Source: Thermus amyloliquefaciens (GTDB lineage Bacteria > Deinococcota > Deinococci > Deinococcales > Thermaceae). From it: a DNA stretch of 64,000 nucleotides. The translations under genes were made by a program, and so were the position numbers. The notes below the pieces were generated by a model. That model ran no database searches. It saw only the letters and a program-made list of their open reading frames with translations, and was not told the origin of the DNA. The stretch lies in assembly GCF_000744885.1 (NCBI RefSeq), contig NZ_JQMV01000003.1, positions 1,240,001 to 1,304,000 on the forward strand, in the 5' to 3' direction. Numbering within the stretch: position 1 is the stretch's first letter; each line of letters starts with the position of its first letter. Positions 43,695-53,316 of the stretch are shown here, piece after piece.

Positions 43695-44135
43695 GTCCTC
43701 CTCCCCCAGGCCAAACTTGTTCATCACCCCCCTAAGGAAGAAACGGGCCCGGTCCCGGGGACACCCCAAGGCCAGGGCCAGGGCCCCCGCCCTTAGGGGA
43801 AACCCTCGCCCCACCGCCAGCAACACCGCCCTCTCCCCCGGGAGGAGGCCCAAGCCCACCCGGCCCGTAAGGGGCAGGCCCGGTCCCCGGCCCAGGCTTA
43901 GGGCCAAGGTCTTGGGGTCGTCCCGCCGCGTGAGGAAGACCATGCCCCTGGGGTCATAGGCCCTAAGCCCCCAGGGGGTGGTCCAGAGGAGCACCTCACC
44001 CATTTCCAACCGGTCCAGCCCCGCCAAGGCCAGACCTTGGCCCTCGTTCCAGCCCACCTTCCAACCCGCCCGGCGGAGCGCCCCGTACACCAGGGCATAA
44101 AGCTGTAAGCTTTTCGTGTAAACCACCGCTTCCAA
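43506..44135 (-). CDS. Hypothetical protein with a tail antisense to modC
   Basis: A TTG start with AGGAGG eight bases upstream gives 209 residues. About 148 residues lie outside modC (MEAVVYTKSLQLYALVYGAL, GRVGLGLLPGERAVLLAVGRG, DRARFFLRGVMNKFGLGEEDL) and look like a genuine mixed alpha/beta protein of no family I know. The last 62 residues are read antisense to modC and are low in character, so the natural stop has probably been lost. It may belong with the upstream small membrane protein gene on the same strand. Confidence 0.55.
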   Translation of the reverse strand: MEAVVYTKSLQLYALVYGALRRAGWKVGWNEGQGLALAGLDRLEMGEVLLWTTPWGLRAYDPRGMVFLTRRDDPKTLALSLGRGPGLPLTGRVGLGLLPGERAVLLAVGRGFPLRAGALALALGCPRDRARFFLRGVMNKFGLGEEDLVRLARHQVQVMGLKDHLEPLPGVEVQPGLDVPGKQHLEAEGALEQAPVGEAFRVKVRQYAL

Positions 44136-44174
44136 GATCCCACCCTCCTTCAGCCCAAGGATCCTTCGCCAACC

Positions 44175-44519
44175 TCAAGCGAAAATCCCCAGGGCGAAAG
44201 GAGGGGAGCGGGGGGAAAAGAGCCTTCCATGGGGTTCCGGGTGTCCAGGCAAAGGGATGACCCTAGCCCGCACCCCCCGCACCAGGGTGGGGGAGGCCAC
44301 CTGGCCCACAGGGGGCAGGCCCGGGGAGACCTGCAACCCGCAGAAGGGGGAATGGTCCACCTCCTTCTCCTCCCCAGGCGCCTGGCAGAGATCCGCCCGG
44401 AGACCGGGGTTTTGTACCTGCATGAGGTACATCTGCAGGGCCACCCCGGTGGAGGCGGCCAAGGTGAGAAGGAGGTAGAGGAGTACCAGGAGCCCCCGTG
44501 TGGAACCCCGGAAGGGCAT
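44175..44519 (-). CDS. Small membrane-anchored hypothetical protein, 114 residues
   Basis: Starts [32 protein letters not shown]: one hydrophobic helix (residues 9-32) after a basic N-terminus. A region with two Cys follows ([22 protein letters not shown]), then [22 protein letters not shown] and a hydrophobic end. A TATACT box six bases before the ATG supports expression as a leaderless message. No family recognised. It is divergent from hisS, with 41 bases between the two start codons. Confidence 0.6.
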   Translation of the reverse strand: MPFRGSTRGLLVLLYLLLTLAASTGVALQMYLMQVQNPGLRADLCQAPGEEKEVDHSPFCGLQVSPGLPPVGQVASPTLVRGVRARVIPLPGHPEPHGRLFSPRSPPFALGIFA

Positions 44520-44525
44520 GGCCGC

Positions 44526-44552
44526 AGTATAGCCCTCCCCCTCGGGTAAAGT
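44526..44552. promoter_or_regulatory. Back-to-back leaderless promoters of the 114-residue gene and hisS
   Basis: Minus strand: TATACT (44526-44531), six bases to ATG 44519. Plus strand: TAAAGT (44547-44552), eight bases to ATG 44561. With only 15 bases between the -10 boxes, the polymerase footprints must overlap. Confidence 0.5.
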
Positions 44553-44560
44553 GTAGGGGT

Positions 44561-45817
44561 ATGGCCGTGCGCGGCACCAAGGACCTCTTCGGCAAAGAGC
44601 TACGGCTCCACCAGCACATCGTGGCCACCGCCCGCCGGGTCTTGGAGGCGGCGGGGGCCTTGGAGCTCATCACCCCGGTGTTTGAGGAAACCCAGGTCTT
44701 TGAGAAGGGGGTGGGGGTGGCCACCGACATCGTCCGCAAAGAGATGTTCACCTTCCAGGACCGGGGCGGGCGCTCCCTCACCCTCCGCCCTGAGGGCACC
44801 GCCGCCATGGTGCGGGCTTACCTGGAGCACGGGATGAAGATCTGGCCCCAACCCGTGAGGCTTTGGATGGCGGGGCCCATGTTCCGAGCGGAAAGGCCCC
44901 AAAAGGGGCGCTACCGCCAGTTCCACCAGGTGAACTACGAGGCCCTGGGCTCGGAAAGCCCCCTTCTGGACGCGGAAGCCATCGTGCTCCTTTACGAGAG
45001 CCTTAAGGAACTCGGCCTGAGGCGCCTTACCCTAAAGCTCTCCTCCGTGGGGGACCCCGCGGACCGGTCCCGGTACAACGCCTACCTCCGGGAGGTCCTC
45101 TCCCCTCACCGGGAGGCGCTCTCCCCGGACTCCCAAGAACGCCTCGAGCTCAACCCCATGCGCATCCTGGACTCCAAAAGCGAGCAGGACCAGGCCCTCC
45201 TCAAGGAGCTCGGCATCCGGCCCATGCTGGACTTCCTGGGGGAGGAAGCCCGGGCCCACCTCAAGGCGGTGGAGCGCCACCTGGAACGGCTTTCCGTGCC
45301 CTATGAGCTGGACCCGGCCCTGGTGCGGGGCCTGGACTACTACGTGCGCACGGCCTTTGAGGTGCACCACCAGGAGATCGGGGCGCAAAGCGCCTTGGGG
45401 GGCGGAGGGCGGTACGACGGGCTTTCCGAGCTCCTGGGAGGCCCCAGGGTCCCGGGGGTGGGGTTCGCCTTTGGGGTGGAGCGGGTGGCCCTGGCCCTGG
45501 AGGCGGAGGGGTTCGGCCTTCCCGAGGATCGGGGGCCCGAGGTCTACCTGGTCCCCCTCACGGAGGAGGCGGTGGCCGAGGCCTTCTATCTGGCCGAGGC
45601 CCTGAGGCCCCGCATCCGGGCGGAGTACGCCCTGAGCCCCAAGAAACCGGGCAAGGGGGTGGAGGAAGCCCTGAAGCGGAATGCCGCCTTCGTGGCCTTC
45701 CTGGGGGAGGATGAGTTGAAGACCGGGGAGGTCACCCTGAAGCGCCTGGCCACCGGGGAACAGGTGCGCCTTCCCCAAAGGGAGGCCCTGGGCTTCCTCC
45801 TTTCCGTCTTGGCGTGA
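44561..45817 (+). CDS. hisS: Histidyl-tRNA synthetase
   Basis: A 418-residue class II synthetase. Motif 1 lies around [22 protein letters not shown], motif 2 is [23 protein letters not shown], the HisA/HisB histidine-binding motifs are [16 protein letters not shown] and [11 protein letters not shown], and motif 3 is [18 protein letters not shown]-terminal anticodon-binding domain follows. Length and sequence are very close to the T. thermophilus enzyme from memory. The upstream in-frame extension is antisense to the neighbouring gene and is not used. Followed after 24 bases by aspS. Confidence 0.96.
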   Translation: MAVRGTKDLFGKELRLHQHIVATARRVLEAAGALELITPVFEETQVFEKGVGVATDIVRKEMFTFQDRGGRSLTLRPEGTAAMVRAYLEHGMKIWPQPVRLWMAGPMFRAERPQKGRYRQFHQVNYEALGSESPLLDAEAIVLLYESLKELGLRRLTLKLSSVGDPADRSRYNAYLREVLSPHREALSPDSQERLELNPMRILDSKSEQDQALLKELGIRPMLDFLGEEARAHLKAVERHLERLSVPYELDPALVRGLDYYVRTAFEVHHQEIGAQSALGGGGRYDGLSELLGGPRVPGVGFAFGVERVALALEAEGFGLPEDRGPEVYLVPLTEEAVAEAFYLAEALRPRIRAEYALSPKKPGKGVEEALKRNAAFVAFLGEDELKTGEVTLKRLATGEQVRLPQREALGFLLSVLA

Positions 45818-45841
45818 GCATCCGGTAAGATTTGGGGGATT

Positions 45842-47587
45842 ATGCGCCGCACCCACTTCGCCGGAAGCCTAAGGGAAGCCCACGTGGGGCAGGAGGTGGT
45901 CCTCGAGGGGTGGGTGAACCGCCGCCGGGACCTGGGGGGGCTCATCTTCCTGGACCTGCGCGACCGCGAGGGTTTGGTCCAGCTGGTGGCCCACCCGGAA
46001 AGCCCCGCATACCAGGAAGCGGAACGCGTCCGCTCGGAGTGGGTGGTCCGGGTAAGGGGCACCGTGCGCCTGCGCCCCGAGCCCAACCCCCGCTTGGCCA
46101 CCGGGAAGGTGGAGGTGGAGCTCCACTCCTTGGAGGTTCTTGCCGAGGCCAAAACCCCTCCCTTTCCCATAGATGCCGGCTGGCGCGGGGAGGAGGACAA
46201 GGAGGTCTCGGAGGAACTCCGGCTCAGGTACCGCTATCTGGACCTCCGCAGGAAGGGGATGCAGGAGAACCTGCGCCTCCGCCACCGGGTCATCAAGGCC
46301 ATCTGGGACTTCCTGGACCGGGAGGGCTTCATCCAGGTGGAAACCCCCTTCCTCACCAAGAGCACCCCGGAAGGGGCCCGGGATTTCCTGGTGCCTTACC
46401 GTCAGCAACCCGGCCTTTTCTACGCCCTCCCCCAGTCCCCGCAGCTCTTCAAGCAGATGCTGATGGTGGCCGGGTTTGACCGCTACTTCCAGATCGCCCG
46501 TTGCTTCCGGGACGAGGACCTCCGGGCCGACCGCCAACCCGATTTCACCCAGATGGACCTGGAGATGAGCTTCGTGGAGGTGGAGGACATCCTAAACCTT
46601 AACGAAAGGCTCATGGCCCACGTGTTCCGGGAGGCCCTGGGGGTGGAGCTTCCCCTCCCCTTCCCCCGCCTCACCTACCAGGAGGCCCTGGAGCGCTTTG
46701 GCTCGGATAAGCCCGACACCCGCTTCGGCCTGGAACTCAAGGAGGTGGGGCACCTCTTCCGGGAAAGCGCCTTCCAGGTGTTCCGGGAAGCAGAAAGGGT
46801 GAAGGCCCTGGCGGTGCCCAAGGCCCTTTCCCGCAAAGAGATCGCCGAGTTGGAGGCCTTGGCCAAACGCCACGGGGCCCAGGGGCTGGCCTTTGCCCGG
46901 GTGGAGGAGGGAGGGGTGGCGGGGGGGATCGCAAAGTTTTTGGAACCCGTACAGCACCACCTCCTAGCGGCCATGCAAGCCGGCCCAGGAGACACCCTCC
47001 TCTTCGTGGCGGGGCCCGCCAAGGTGGCGGCCAACGCCATGGGGCAGGTGCGGCTTAAGCTGGCGGAGCTCCTGGACCTCCCCCGGGAGGGCTTCCGCTT
47101 CCTTTGGGTGGTGGACTTCCCCCTCCTGGAGTGGGACGAGGAGAGGGGCCAGTACACCTACATGCACCATCCCTTCACCAGCCCCCATCCCGAGGACCTA
47201 CCCCTCCTGGACACCGATCCGGGAAGGGTGCGGGCCTTGGCCTACGACCTGGTGCTGAATGGGACCGAGGTGGGGGGTGGGTCCATCCGCATCCACGACC
47301 CGGCCCTTCAGGCCAAGATGTTCCAGCTGTTGGGCATCGGGGAAGAGGAGCAACGGGAAAAGTTTGGTTTCTTCCTCGAGGCCCTCACCTACGGGGCCCC
47401 ACCCCACGGGGGCATCGCCTGGGGGCTGGACCGCCTCCTGGCCCTCATGACGAATAGCCCTTCCATCCGCGAGGTCATCGCCTTCCCCAAGAACAAGGAA
47501 GGCAAGGACCCCCTCACCGGGGCCCCAAGCCCGGTTTCCGAGGAGCAGCTTCGGGAGCTGGGCCTCATGGTGATCGCCCATGGCTAG
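45842..47587 (+). CDS. aspS: Aspartyl-tRNA synthetase, bacterial type
   Basis: A 581-residue class IIb synthetase: an OB-fold anticodon domain ([30 protein letters not shown]), motif 1 ([20 protein letters not shown]), motif 2 ([26 protein letters not shown]), the bacterial GAD insertion (residues about 300-400), and motif 3 ([13 protein letters not shown]). This is the long, bacterial AspRS (AspRS1 of T. thermophilus). A separate asnS lies downstream, so charging of tRNA-Asn need not go through Asp. Confidence 0.96.
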   Translation: MRRTHFAGSLREAHVGQEVVLEGWVNRRRDLGGLIFLDLRDREGLVQLVAHPESPAYQEAERVRSEWVVRVRGTVRLRPEPNPRLATGKVEVELHSLEVLAEAKTPPFPIDAGWRGEEDKEVSEELRLRYRYLDLRRKGMQENLRLRHRVIKAIWDFLDREGFIQVETPFLTKSTPEGARDFLVPYRQQPGLFYALPQSPQLFKQMLMVAGFDRYFQIARCFRDEDLRADRQPDFTQMDLEMSFVEVEDILNLNERLMAHVFREALGVELPLPFPRLTYQEALERFGSDKPDTRFGLELKEVGHLFRESAFQVFREAERVKALAVPKALSRKEIAELEALAKRHGAQGLAFARVEEGGVAGGIAKFLEPVQHHLLAAMQAGPGDTLLFVAGPAKVAANAMGQVRLKLAELLDLPREGFRFLWVVDFPLLEWDEERGQYTYMHHPFTSPHPEDLPLLDTDPGRVRALAYDLVLNGTEVGGGSIRIHDPALQAKMFQLLGIGEEEQREKFGFFLEALTYGAPPHGGIAWGLDRLLALMTNSPSIREVIAFPKNKEGKDPLTGAPSPVSEEQLRELGLMVIAHG

Positions 47588-48473
47588 GATCCCCTACGTG
47601 ATCGTGGACGCCTTCGCCCCCACCCCGGGGGCGGGGAACCGGGTGGCCATCGTGCTGGATGCCCGGGGCATGACCCCACCTGAGATGCAGGAGGTGGCCC
47701 GGAGACTTTCCGAGCCCGAGACCACCTTCGTCACCGAGCGGCAAGGCCAAGTGTTCGCGGTGCGCTTCTTCACCCCCTCGGGGGAGGTGGAGTTCTCCGG
47801 CCATGCGGCGGTGGCCCTGGGCCTGGTCCTGGTACGCCTGGGCCTGGCCCCCGAGGGCACCAAGCGGCTTTTCCTGCACACCCCCACGGAGGCCCTGCCG
47901 GTGGAAATCCTCTACGAAGCGGGGGAGCCCAAGAAGGCCTTGGTGAGGGGTCCTGCGCCCAGGTTCCGGGACCTCCCTCCCTTCCAGGTCCTCAAGGAGG
48001 TCCTCGAGGCCCTGGGCTCCGACGAGCGCTACCTGCACCGCGGCCTACCCTACGGCATCGCCTACACGGGGCTTTGGAGCCTCTTCGTCCCCCTCATCGC
48101 CCCGGGGGTGGTGGACGCCTTAGAGCCCGAGATGAAGACCCTGGCGGAACTCTCCCGCCAGCTGGAGGTGGCCACGGTGCACGCCTACGCCCCCATGGGC
48201 CCGAGGAGCTTCTACGCCCGGGACTTCGCCCCTCTTCTCGGCATCCCCGAAGACCCGGTCACGGGTTCGGCCAACGCCGCCCTGGGGGCCCTCCTGGCCC
48301 GGGCTGGGGTGGTGCCCCGGCGGGAGGGCCGGGTGGCGCTTACCATCTACCAGGGCCACCGCCTGGGCAACCCCGGGGTGGTGGAGGTGGTGGTGGAGTA
48401 CAGCCCCACGGGCCAGCCCTACGGGGTGCAGATCGGGGGGGAGGCGGTCCAGGTCTTCGCCGGGGAACTTTGA
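47580..48473 (+). CDS. PhzF-family isomerase-like protein
   Basis: A 297-residue protein of the diaminopimelate-epimerase fold. It has [24 protein letters not shown] near the start, the catalytic Glu in [11 protein letters not shown] (about residue 45), [17 protein letters not shown] (GHAT-like motif), and [16 protein letters not shown]. The family includes phenazine PhzF but is mostly uncharacterised; no phenazine genes are near. It overlaps aspS by 8 bases and the HAD gene by one (TGATG). Confidence 0.88.
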   Translation: MARIPYVIVDAFAPTPGAGNRVAIVLDARGMTPPEMQEVARRLSEPETTFVTERQGQVFAVRFFTPSGEVEFSGHAAVALGLVLVRLGLAPEGTKRLFLHTPTEALPVEILYEAGEPKKALVRGPAPRFRDLPPFQVLKEVLEALGSDERYLHRGLPYGIAYTGLWSLFVPLIAPGVVDALEPEMKTLAELSRQLEVATVHAYAPMGPRSFYARDFAPLLGIPEDPVTGSANAALGALLARAGVVPRREGRVALTIYQGHRLGNPGVVEVVVEYSPTGQPYGVQIGGEAVQVFAGEL

Positions 48474-49288
48474 TGGTGCGGCTGGTCTTTGTAGATGTGG
48501 ACGGCACCCTGGTGGGCAAGGACGGGGTGCCGGAGTGCGTTTGGCCAGCGGTGGAGGCCTTGAGGGTTCAAGGGATCCACCTAAGCCTCATCACCGGCCG
48601 GCCGGGCCGGGGGCACGCCCTGGCCTATGCCCGCCGCCTGGACCCCACGGGTCTCCACGTGTTTGAGTCTGGGGCGGTGGTCCTGGCCTTTTCCCGGGAT
48701 CCCCACTCCCCGCCTGCCCAACCCCTCCTGGTGGAGGCCCTGCCCCAGGAGGCCGCCCGGGAGGCCATCCGCCTGGCCCGCAGGCTTGGGCTTCCCCTGG
48801 AGGGCTACACCGCTGAGGGCGGCTTTTTCGTGGAGGGGGATAGCCCCCTCCTGAAGGCCCACCAGGAACTCCTGGGCGTGGCGGCGGAGGAAGGGGACCT
48901 TTTGAAGCTTCCTGCCCCCCTGGTTCGCCTTCAGGTGCTGGCCGAGGCCCAAGCCCCCCTGGGGGCCCTCATGGACCGCCTGCCCCAGGAACTCCAAGCC
49001 CACGTGGCGGAAAGCCCCAGGATGCCCGGGGTGCGGTTCGTCTCCCTCACCAAGAGGGGGGTGAGCAAGCTCACCGCCGCCCGCTTTGTGGCGGAAAACC
49101 ACGGCCTAACCCTGGCCCAGTGCGCCATGGTGGGGGACGGGGAGAACGACCTGGAACTCCTCCGGGCGGTGGGGATGGGCATCGCCATGGGAAACGCCCC
49201 GGAAAGCGTGCGTAAGGCCGCCAAGCGGGTGGTGGCCCCGGTGGAGGCCTGCGGCCTCGCGGAGGCCCTTTTGGGCCTTCTGGGGTAG
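48473..49288 (+). CDS. Cof-type HAD-IIB phosphatase
   Basis: A 271-residue hydrolase: motif I FVDVDGTLVGKDG with the nucleophile Asp, motif II SLITGRP, motif III Lys in TKRGVSKLTA, motif IV MVGDGENDLELLRAVGMGIAMGNA. A C2-type cap (about residues 85-190) lies between motifs II and III. Substrate is probably a small sugar phosphate or flavin-type phosphate; it cannot be read from sequence. ATG overlaps the preceding stop codon. Confidence 0.9.
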   Translation: MVRLVFVDVDGTLVGKDGVPECVWPAVEALRVQGIHLSLITGRPGRGHALAYARRLDPTGLHVFESGAVVLAFSRDPHSPPAQPLLVEALPQEAAREAIRLARRLGLPLEGYTAEGGFFVEGDSPLLKAHQELLGVAAEEGDLLKLPAPLVRLQVLAEAQAPLGALMDRLPQELQAHVAESPRMPGVRFVSLTKRGVSKLTAARFVAENHGLTLAQCAMVGDGENDLELLRAVGMGIAMGNAPESVRKAAKRVVAPVEACGLAEALLGLLG

Positions 49289-49300
49289 ACTTTCGGAGGT

Positions 49301-50617
49301 ATGCGGGTCTTCATTGAAGAACTCCCCCGGCACGAGGGCCAGGAGGTGGAGATAAGGGGCTGGCTCTACCAGAGGCGCTCCAAGGGGAGGATCCACTTCC
49401 TCATCCTCCGGGACGGCACCGGCTTCCTCCAGGCCACCCTGGTTAAAGGGGAGGTGCCCGAGGAGGTCTTTGAGCAGGCGGACCACCTCCCCCAGGAAAC
49501 GGCCCTAAAGGCCTTCGGCCTGGTGCGGCGGGACGAGCGGGCCCCTGGGGGGTATGAGCTCGCGGTGCGGAACCTGGAGGTGGTGAGCCTTCCCCAAGGG
49601 GAGTACCCCATCGGCCCCAAGGAGCACGGCATCGACTTCCTCATGGACCACCGCCACCTGTGGCTGCGCCACCGCCGCCCCTTCGCGGTGATGCGCATCC
49701 GGGACGAGCTGGAAAGGGCCATCCACGATTTCTTCGCCGAAAGGGGTTTCCTCCGCTTTGACGCCCCCATCCTCACCCCAAGCGCCGTGGAGGGCACCAC
49801 CGACCTCTTTGAGGTGGACCTCTTTGACGGGGAGAAGGCCTACCTCTCCCAGTCGGGCCAGCTCTACGCCGAGGCCGGAGCCTTGGCCTACGGCAAGGTC
49901 TACACCTTCGGCCCCACCTTCCGGGCGGAAAGGAGCAAGACAAGGCGCCACCTCCTGGAGTTCTGGATGGTGGAACCCGAGGTGGCCTTCATGACCCACG
50001 AGGAGAACATGGCCCTGCAGGAGGCCTTGGTGAGCTACCTGGTGGGGCGCGTCCTGGAGCGAAGGGCAAAGGAGCTGGAGATGCTGGGGCGGGATCCAAG
50101 GGCCCTCGAGCCCGCCGCGGAAGGCCGCTACCCCCGCCTGACCTATAAGGAGGCGGTGGCCCTGGTGAACCGCCTGGCGGAAAAAGACCCCGAGGTGCCC
50201 CCCCTGCCCTACGGGGAGGACTTCGGCGCCCCCCACGAGGCCGCCCTCAGCCGCCAGTTTGACCGCCCGGTCTTCGTGGAGCGCTATCCGGCCAGGATCA
50301 AGGCCTTCTACATGGAACCCGACCCGGAAGATCCCGAGCTCGTCCTCAACGACGACCTCCTGGCCCCCGAGGGCTACGGGGAGATCATCGGGGGAAGCCA
50401 GAGGATCCACGACCTGGAGCTCTTGAGGAGCAAGATCCGGGAGTTCGGCCTGCCCGAGGAGGTCTACGGGTGGTACCTGGACCTCCGGCGCTTTGGCAGC
50501 GTCCCCCACTCGGGGTTCGGCCTGGGCCTCGAGCGCACCGTGGCCTGGATCTGCGGCCTAAGCCACGTACGGGAAGCCATCCCCTTCCCCCGAATGTACA
50601 CCCGCATGCGCCCCTAG
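49301..50617 (+). CDS. asnS: Asparaginyl-tRNA synthetase
   Basis: A 438-residue class IIb synthetase: an OB-fold ([33 protein letters not shown]), motif 1 ([23 protein letters not shown]), motif 2 ([28 protein letters not shown]), motif 3 ([15 protein letters not shown]). Absence of a GAD insertion and the sequence [23 protein letters not shown] mark AsnRS rather than AspRS. Length equals T. thermophilus AsnRS from memory. It is followed by a strong terminator. Confidence 0.95.
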   Translation: MRVFIEELPRHEGQEVEIRGWLYQRRSKGRIHFLILRDGTGFLQATLVKGEVPEEVFEQADHLPQETALKAFGLVRRDERAPGGYELAVRNLEVVSLPQGEYPIGPKEHGIDFLMDHRHLWLRHRRPFAVMRIRDELERAIHDFFAERGFLRFDAPILTPSAVEGTTDLFEVDLFDGEKAYLSQSGQLYAEAGALAYGKVYTFGPTFRAERSKTRRHLLEFWMVEPEVAFMTHEENMALQEALVSYLVGRVLERRAKELEMLGRDPRALEPAAEGRYPRLTYKEAVALVNRLAEKDPEVPPLPYGEDFGAPHEAALSRQFDRPVFVERYPARIKAFYMEPDPEDPELVLNDDLLAPEGYGEIIGGSQRIHDLELLRSKIREFGLPEEVYGWYLDLRRFGSVPHSGFGLGLERTVAWICGLSHVREAIPFPRMYTRMRP

Positions 50618-50637
50618 GTTCGGCATAGCGGAACACA

Positions 50638-50668
50638 CCCCCTGGCTCTTGACAGCCACGGGGGTTTT
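50638..50668 (+). terminator. Intrinsic terminator after asnS
   Basis: Stem CCCCCTGGCT/AGCCA-C-GGGGG (ten pairs with one bulged C), loop CTTGAC, then TTTT. Flanking AACACA/TGTGTT can extend the stem past the T-run. Confidence 0.85.
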
Positions 50669-50669
50669 G

Positions 50670-50777
50670 TGTTCTCCAGCGCTACCCTTCCTGTTGCTGC
50701 AACTTGCAGGGCTTATCCTGGCGATGCTCTTCCCTGGGCTCGCCACCTGGCTACCCAGCCTGGTTTACGGGCACTAG
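50670..50777 (+). pseudogene. Fossil C-terminus of a TRAP transporter large permease (DctM)
   Basis: An in-frame run without a start codon reads PALPFLLLQLAGLILAMLFP and then GLATWLPSLVYGH before TAG. This is the usual last helix and tail of DctM proteins (FPGLxTWLPxL). Nothing upstream belongs to the gene; the asnS terminator lies directly before it. It is a leftover from a deleted TRAP operon, and its last four bases overlap the end of pdxT. Confidence 0.6.
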
Positions 50778-51352
50778 GCCCCGGCCAGTTCCAAGAAGTA
50801 GCGGTGAACCCTTAGGTCCTGGGTAAGCTCGGGGTGGAAGCTGCTGGCGAGAACCTTCCCCTGCCGCACCAAGACGGGGAAGCCGGAAAGCTCGGCCAGC
50901 ACCTCTACCCCCTCCCCCAGGCGGCGAAAGAGGGGGGCGCGGATGAAGACCCCGTGGAAGGGCTCGGAAAAGCCCCGGATGAAGAGGTCCTCTTCAAAGC
51001 TCTCCACCTGGCGGCCAAAAGCGTTCCGCTCCACCGCCACGTCCAAGACACCCAGGCGGGGTTGCTCGGGGTAGCCTAGGATCTCCCGGGCAAGCCATAT
51101 GGCCCCGGCGCAGGTGCCAAAAACCGCCAGGCTCCCCTCCGCCACCCGTTGCCGCACGGCCTCCTCGAGGCCATACTCCCGGGCCAGCTTGCCGATGGTG
51201 GTGGACTCCCCGCCAGGCACGATGAGGGCCTTGAGCCCCTCCAGGTGCTCCTTCTTCCGCACCTCCTTTGCCTCTATCCCCAGGCGCTTAAGCGCCTCCT
51301 TGTGCTCGCGGAAATCCCCTTGCAGGGCTAGGACGCCGACCACGCCCCTCAT
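50774..51352 (-). CDS. pdxT: Pyridoxal 5'-phosphate synthase glutaminase subunit PdxT
   Basis: A 192-residue class I-type glutaminase that supplies ammonia to PdxS. Motifs: VGVLALQGDFREH, VPGGESTTIGKL, catalytic Cys in FGTCAGAIWLA (about residue 78), and the His-Glu pair in SSFHPELTQD. ATG 51352 lies seven bases after the nhaA stop. Its partner pdxS is on the same strand but 4.7 kb upstream, with arsR-like, zntA-like, IS982 and nhaA between. Confidence 0.94.
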   Translation of the reverse strand: MRGVVGVLALQGDFREHKEALKRLGIEAKEVRKKEHLEGLKALIVPGGESTTIGKLAREYGLEEAVRQRVAEGSLAVFGTCAGAIWLAREILGYPEQPRLGVLDVAVERNAFGRQVESFEEDLFIRGFSEPFHGVFIRAPLFRRLGEGVEVLAELSGFPVLVRQGKVLASSFHPELTQDLRVHRYFLELAGA

Positions 51353-51359
51353 CCTGGAC

Positions 51360-52598
51360 CTAGGCTTCGGACCTGTCAAGGGAAGCTCGCACCAAAAGAA
51401 CACCCACTAACCCGGCCACTAGAGAAGCGGAGAGTACCCCCACCTTGGCTTGGTCCAGCATCCCCCCTTCAAAGGCCAAGCCAGCAATGAAAAGGGCCAT
51501 GGTAAAGCCAATGCCTGCCAAAAAGCCCACACCCACAATGGACTTTAGGTTCACCCCTTCGGGCAAGGCGCCCAAACCCAACCGCAACGCTAGCCAGGAA
51601 GCAAAGAAGATTCCCAAAGGTTTCCCCAAGAGAAGACCCAAGCTTATCCCCCAGGCCACGGAACCAAACCCCAGCCCCTGCAAGGCAACCCCAGCATTAA
51701 AAAATGCAAAAACCGGCAACACCCCAAAGGCTACCCAAGGGTGAAGGGTGTGTTCCAGACGGTGCAAGGGGCTTTGCGCTTCCTCCACCTGCTCCTCGAG
51801 GCCTTCCAACTCCCCCTCCAGCTCCTCGGGGTCCTGGGCAGAGGTAGCCCCCTGGAAAGCCCTAGCCCGCCGCAGAGGGACAGCCAAAGCCAAAAGCACC
51901 CCGGCCAAGGTAGCATGAAGACCTGACTGGAGGACAAAATACCACAGAAGTAACCCCAGAAGCATGTAGGGCCAAAGATGCCACACCCCTAGGCGATTGA
52001 GCAGAAGAGCAAAACCCAGGATCAGGACCGCCAGGATCAAGGGAAGGGATTCTAAGCCCCCGGTGTAGAAGAGGGCAATCACCAAAACCGCCCCCAGGTC
52101 ATCTACTATGGCTAAGGCAGTGAGAAAGAGCTTAAGTCCCAGAGGCACCCGAGGTACCAGAGCCAAAACCCCCAAGGCAAAGGCGATGTCCGTGGCCATG
52201 GGTACTCCCCAGCCACGAGCCTCGGGCAGACTGGGATTGATTGCCAGGTACAAAAAGGCCGGCAGGATCATCCCCCCTACCGCCCCTGCCAAGGCTAGCC
52301 CAGCCCTCCTGGGATTCTTAAGCTCGCCAGAAACAAGTTCACGCTTAAGCTCCAGTCCCACCAGTAGGAAGAAAAACGCCATGAGGAGGTCGTTGACCCA
52401 AAGAAGCAGCGGCTTTTCCAATGAAAACTCGCCAAAACGAACACCCACCAGAACTTCTCGTAGCCCAAAATAGACCGTGGCCGCCGGAGTGTTGGCCAGT
52501 ATAAATGCCAGAAGAGCCGCCAAGAAGAGGACCAGCCCTCCTTTGGCCTCACTTTCAAGAAACTGCTCTAGTAGCCTGGGATACCTGCGCCTGGGCAT
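51360..52598 (-). CDS. nhaA: Na+/H+ antiporter NhaA
   Basis: A 412-residue, 11-12-helix antiporter. Conserved signatures: VNDLLMAFFFLLVGLELKRE near the start, PMATDIAFALGVLAL (one conserved Asp), TALAIVDDLGAVLVIALFY (the paired Asp of the ion site), and GKPLGIFFASWLA with the conserved Lys-Pro. Its codons use visibly more A/T in third position than neighbours, which suggests transfer from elsewhere. A TATAGT box six bases before the ATG, next to the IS end, may drive it as a leaderless message. Confidence 0.93.
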   Translation of the reverse strand: MPRRRYPRLLEQFLESEAKGGLVLFLAALLAFILANTPAATVYFGLREVLVGVRFGEFSLEKPLLLWVNDLLMAFFFLLVGLELKRELVSGELKNPRRAGLALAGAVGGMILPAFLYLAINPSLPEARGWGVPMATDIAFALGVLALVPRVPLGLKLFLTALAIVDDLGAVLVIALFYTGGLESLPLILAVLILGFALLLNRLGVWHLWPYMLLGLLLWYFVLQSGLHATLAGVLLALAVPLRRARAFQGATSAQDPEELEGELEGLEEQVEEAQSPLHRLEHTLHPWVAFGVLPVFAFFNAGVALQGLGFGSVAWGISLGLLLGKPLGIFFASWLALRLGLGALPEGVNLKSIVGVGFLAGIGFTMALFIAGLAFEGGMLDQAKVGVLSASLVAGLVGVLLVRASLDRSEA

Positions 52599-52898
52599 GG
52601 GTCAACTATAACCCAAGTTGCTACCCAAGCATTTGTTGAGCCAAGAGATTTAGGTTGTGGGCCAAGATGAAGGAGAGCACCTTGATCACAAAACCCTCCT
52701 GGGTCACCGCATGGATGCGCCGCGGGAAGAGGGCATGGAGCATACTGCCCACCGTCTCCACCACCCCCTAGGTGTTTCCCTCACGGGAAAGCAGCCGCCC
52801 CACAATGGCCAGGTACTGCAACCAAGGCACATACCGCCGGCTGTTCCTTCTACGGATGACCATGGGCACAATCCCCCCCGCCTCCCGGAGGAGGTCTC

Positions 52899-52920
52899 CA
52901 AGGTAGCCCTTCGGGCTGAC
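52899..52920 (-). repeat. Micro-palindrome copy D (22 bp)
   Basis: Plus strand reads CAAGGTAGCCC-TTC-GGGCTGAC: a five-pair stem AGCCC/GGGCT with a TTC loop, flanked by CAAGGT and GAC. Identical to copy C. It splits the transposase after SHFY and shifts the frame. Confidence 0.85.
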
Positions 52921-53037
52921 CATAGAAGTGGCTTTCGTACCCCCGGTCCAGGTAGAGCTCCGCCCCCTCGGGAAGGTCCAGGGGAAGAAGGAGCAAAGAG
53001 CTCAGATCATGTAGGCTTCCCGGGGTCAGGCTCACTA

Positions 53038-53059
53038 CAAGGTAGCCCTTCGGGCTGAC
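53038..53059 (-). repeat. Micro-palindrome copy C (22 bp)
   Basis: Same 22 bases as copy D, 139 bp away. It splits the transposase after GKFIH and shifts the frame; deleting it rejoins GKFIH to VVSLTPGSLHD. Confidence 0.85.
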
Positions 53060-53157
53060 CATGGATAAACTTCCCGTCGTCCACCAGGAGGTGGAGCTTG
53101 GGGCCGTGGAAGTAGACCCGTTTGCTGGGGATGAAGCCGCGGTAGGCCTTGTCTGGG

Positions 53158-53181
53158 GTCAGCCCTGCAGGGGCTATCTTG
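53158..53181 (+). repeat. Micro-palindrome copy B (24 bp)
   Basis: Opposite orientation to C and D. On the minus strand CAAGATAGCCCC-TGC-AGGGCTGAC. In frame; it adds KIAPAGLT between RSRLC and PDKAYRGF of the transposase. Confidence 0.82.
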
Positions 53182-53292
53182 CAAAGGCGGGAGCGGGGGG
53201 CGCGGATATTCTCGCAGGCGGGGAGGGGGAAGGTGTCCAAGGCGTAGGCCTGGGCCTGGTGGAGGTTTTTCCAGGCCTGGGCTAGGAGGTGG

Positions 53293-53316
53293 GTCAGCCC
53301 CGAAGGGGCTATCTTG
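53293..53316 (+). repeat. Micro-palindrome copy A (24 bp)
   Basis: On the minus strand CAAGATAGCCCC-TTC-GGGGCTGAC, a six-pair stem. In frame; it adds KIAPSGLT between FFLPLR and HLLAQAW of the transposase. Compared with C and D it has one more C-G pair in the stem. Confidence 0.85.

Noticed and set aside
49301-49303. Ribosome site CGGAGGT touching the asnS ATG as the initiation signal
   Set aside because: Only one base separates it from the ATG, too short for normal pairing; asnS is more likely coupled to the upstream HAD gene or leaderless (TAGACT nine bases upstream). The start itself is not in doubt.
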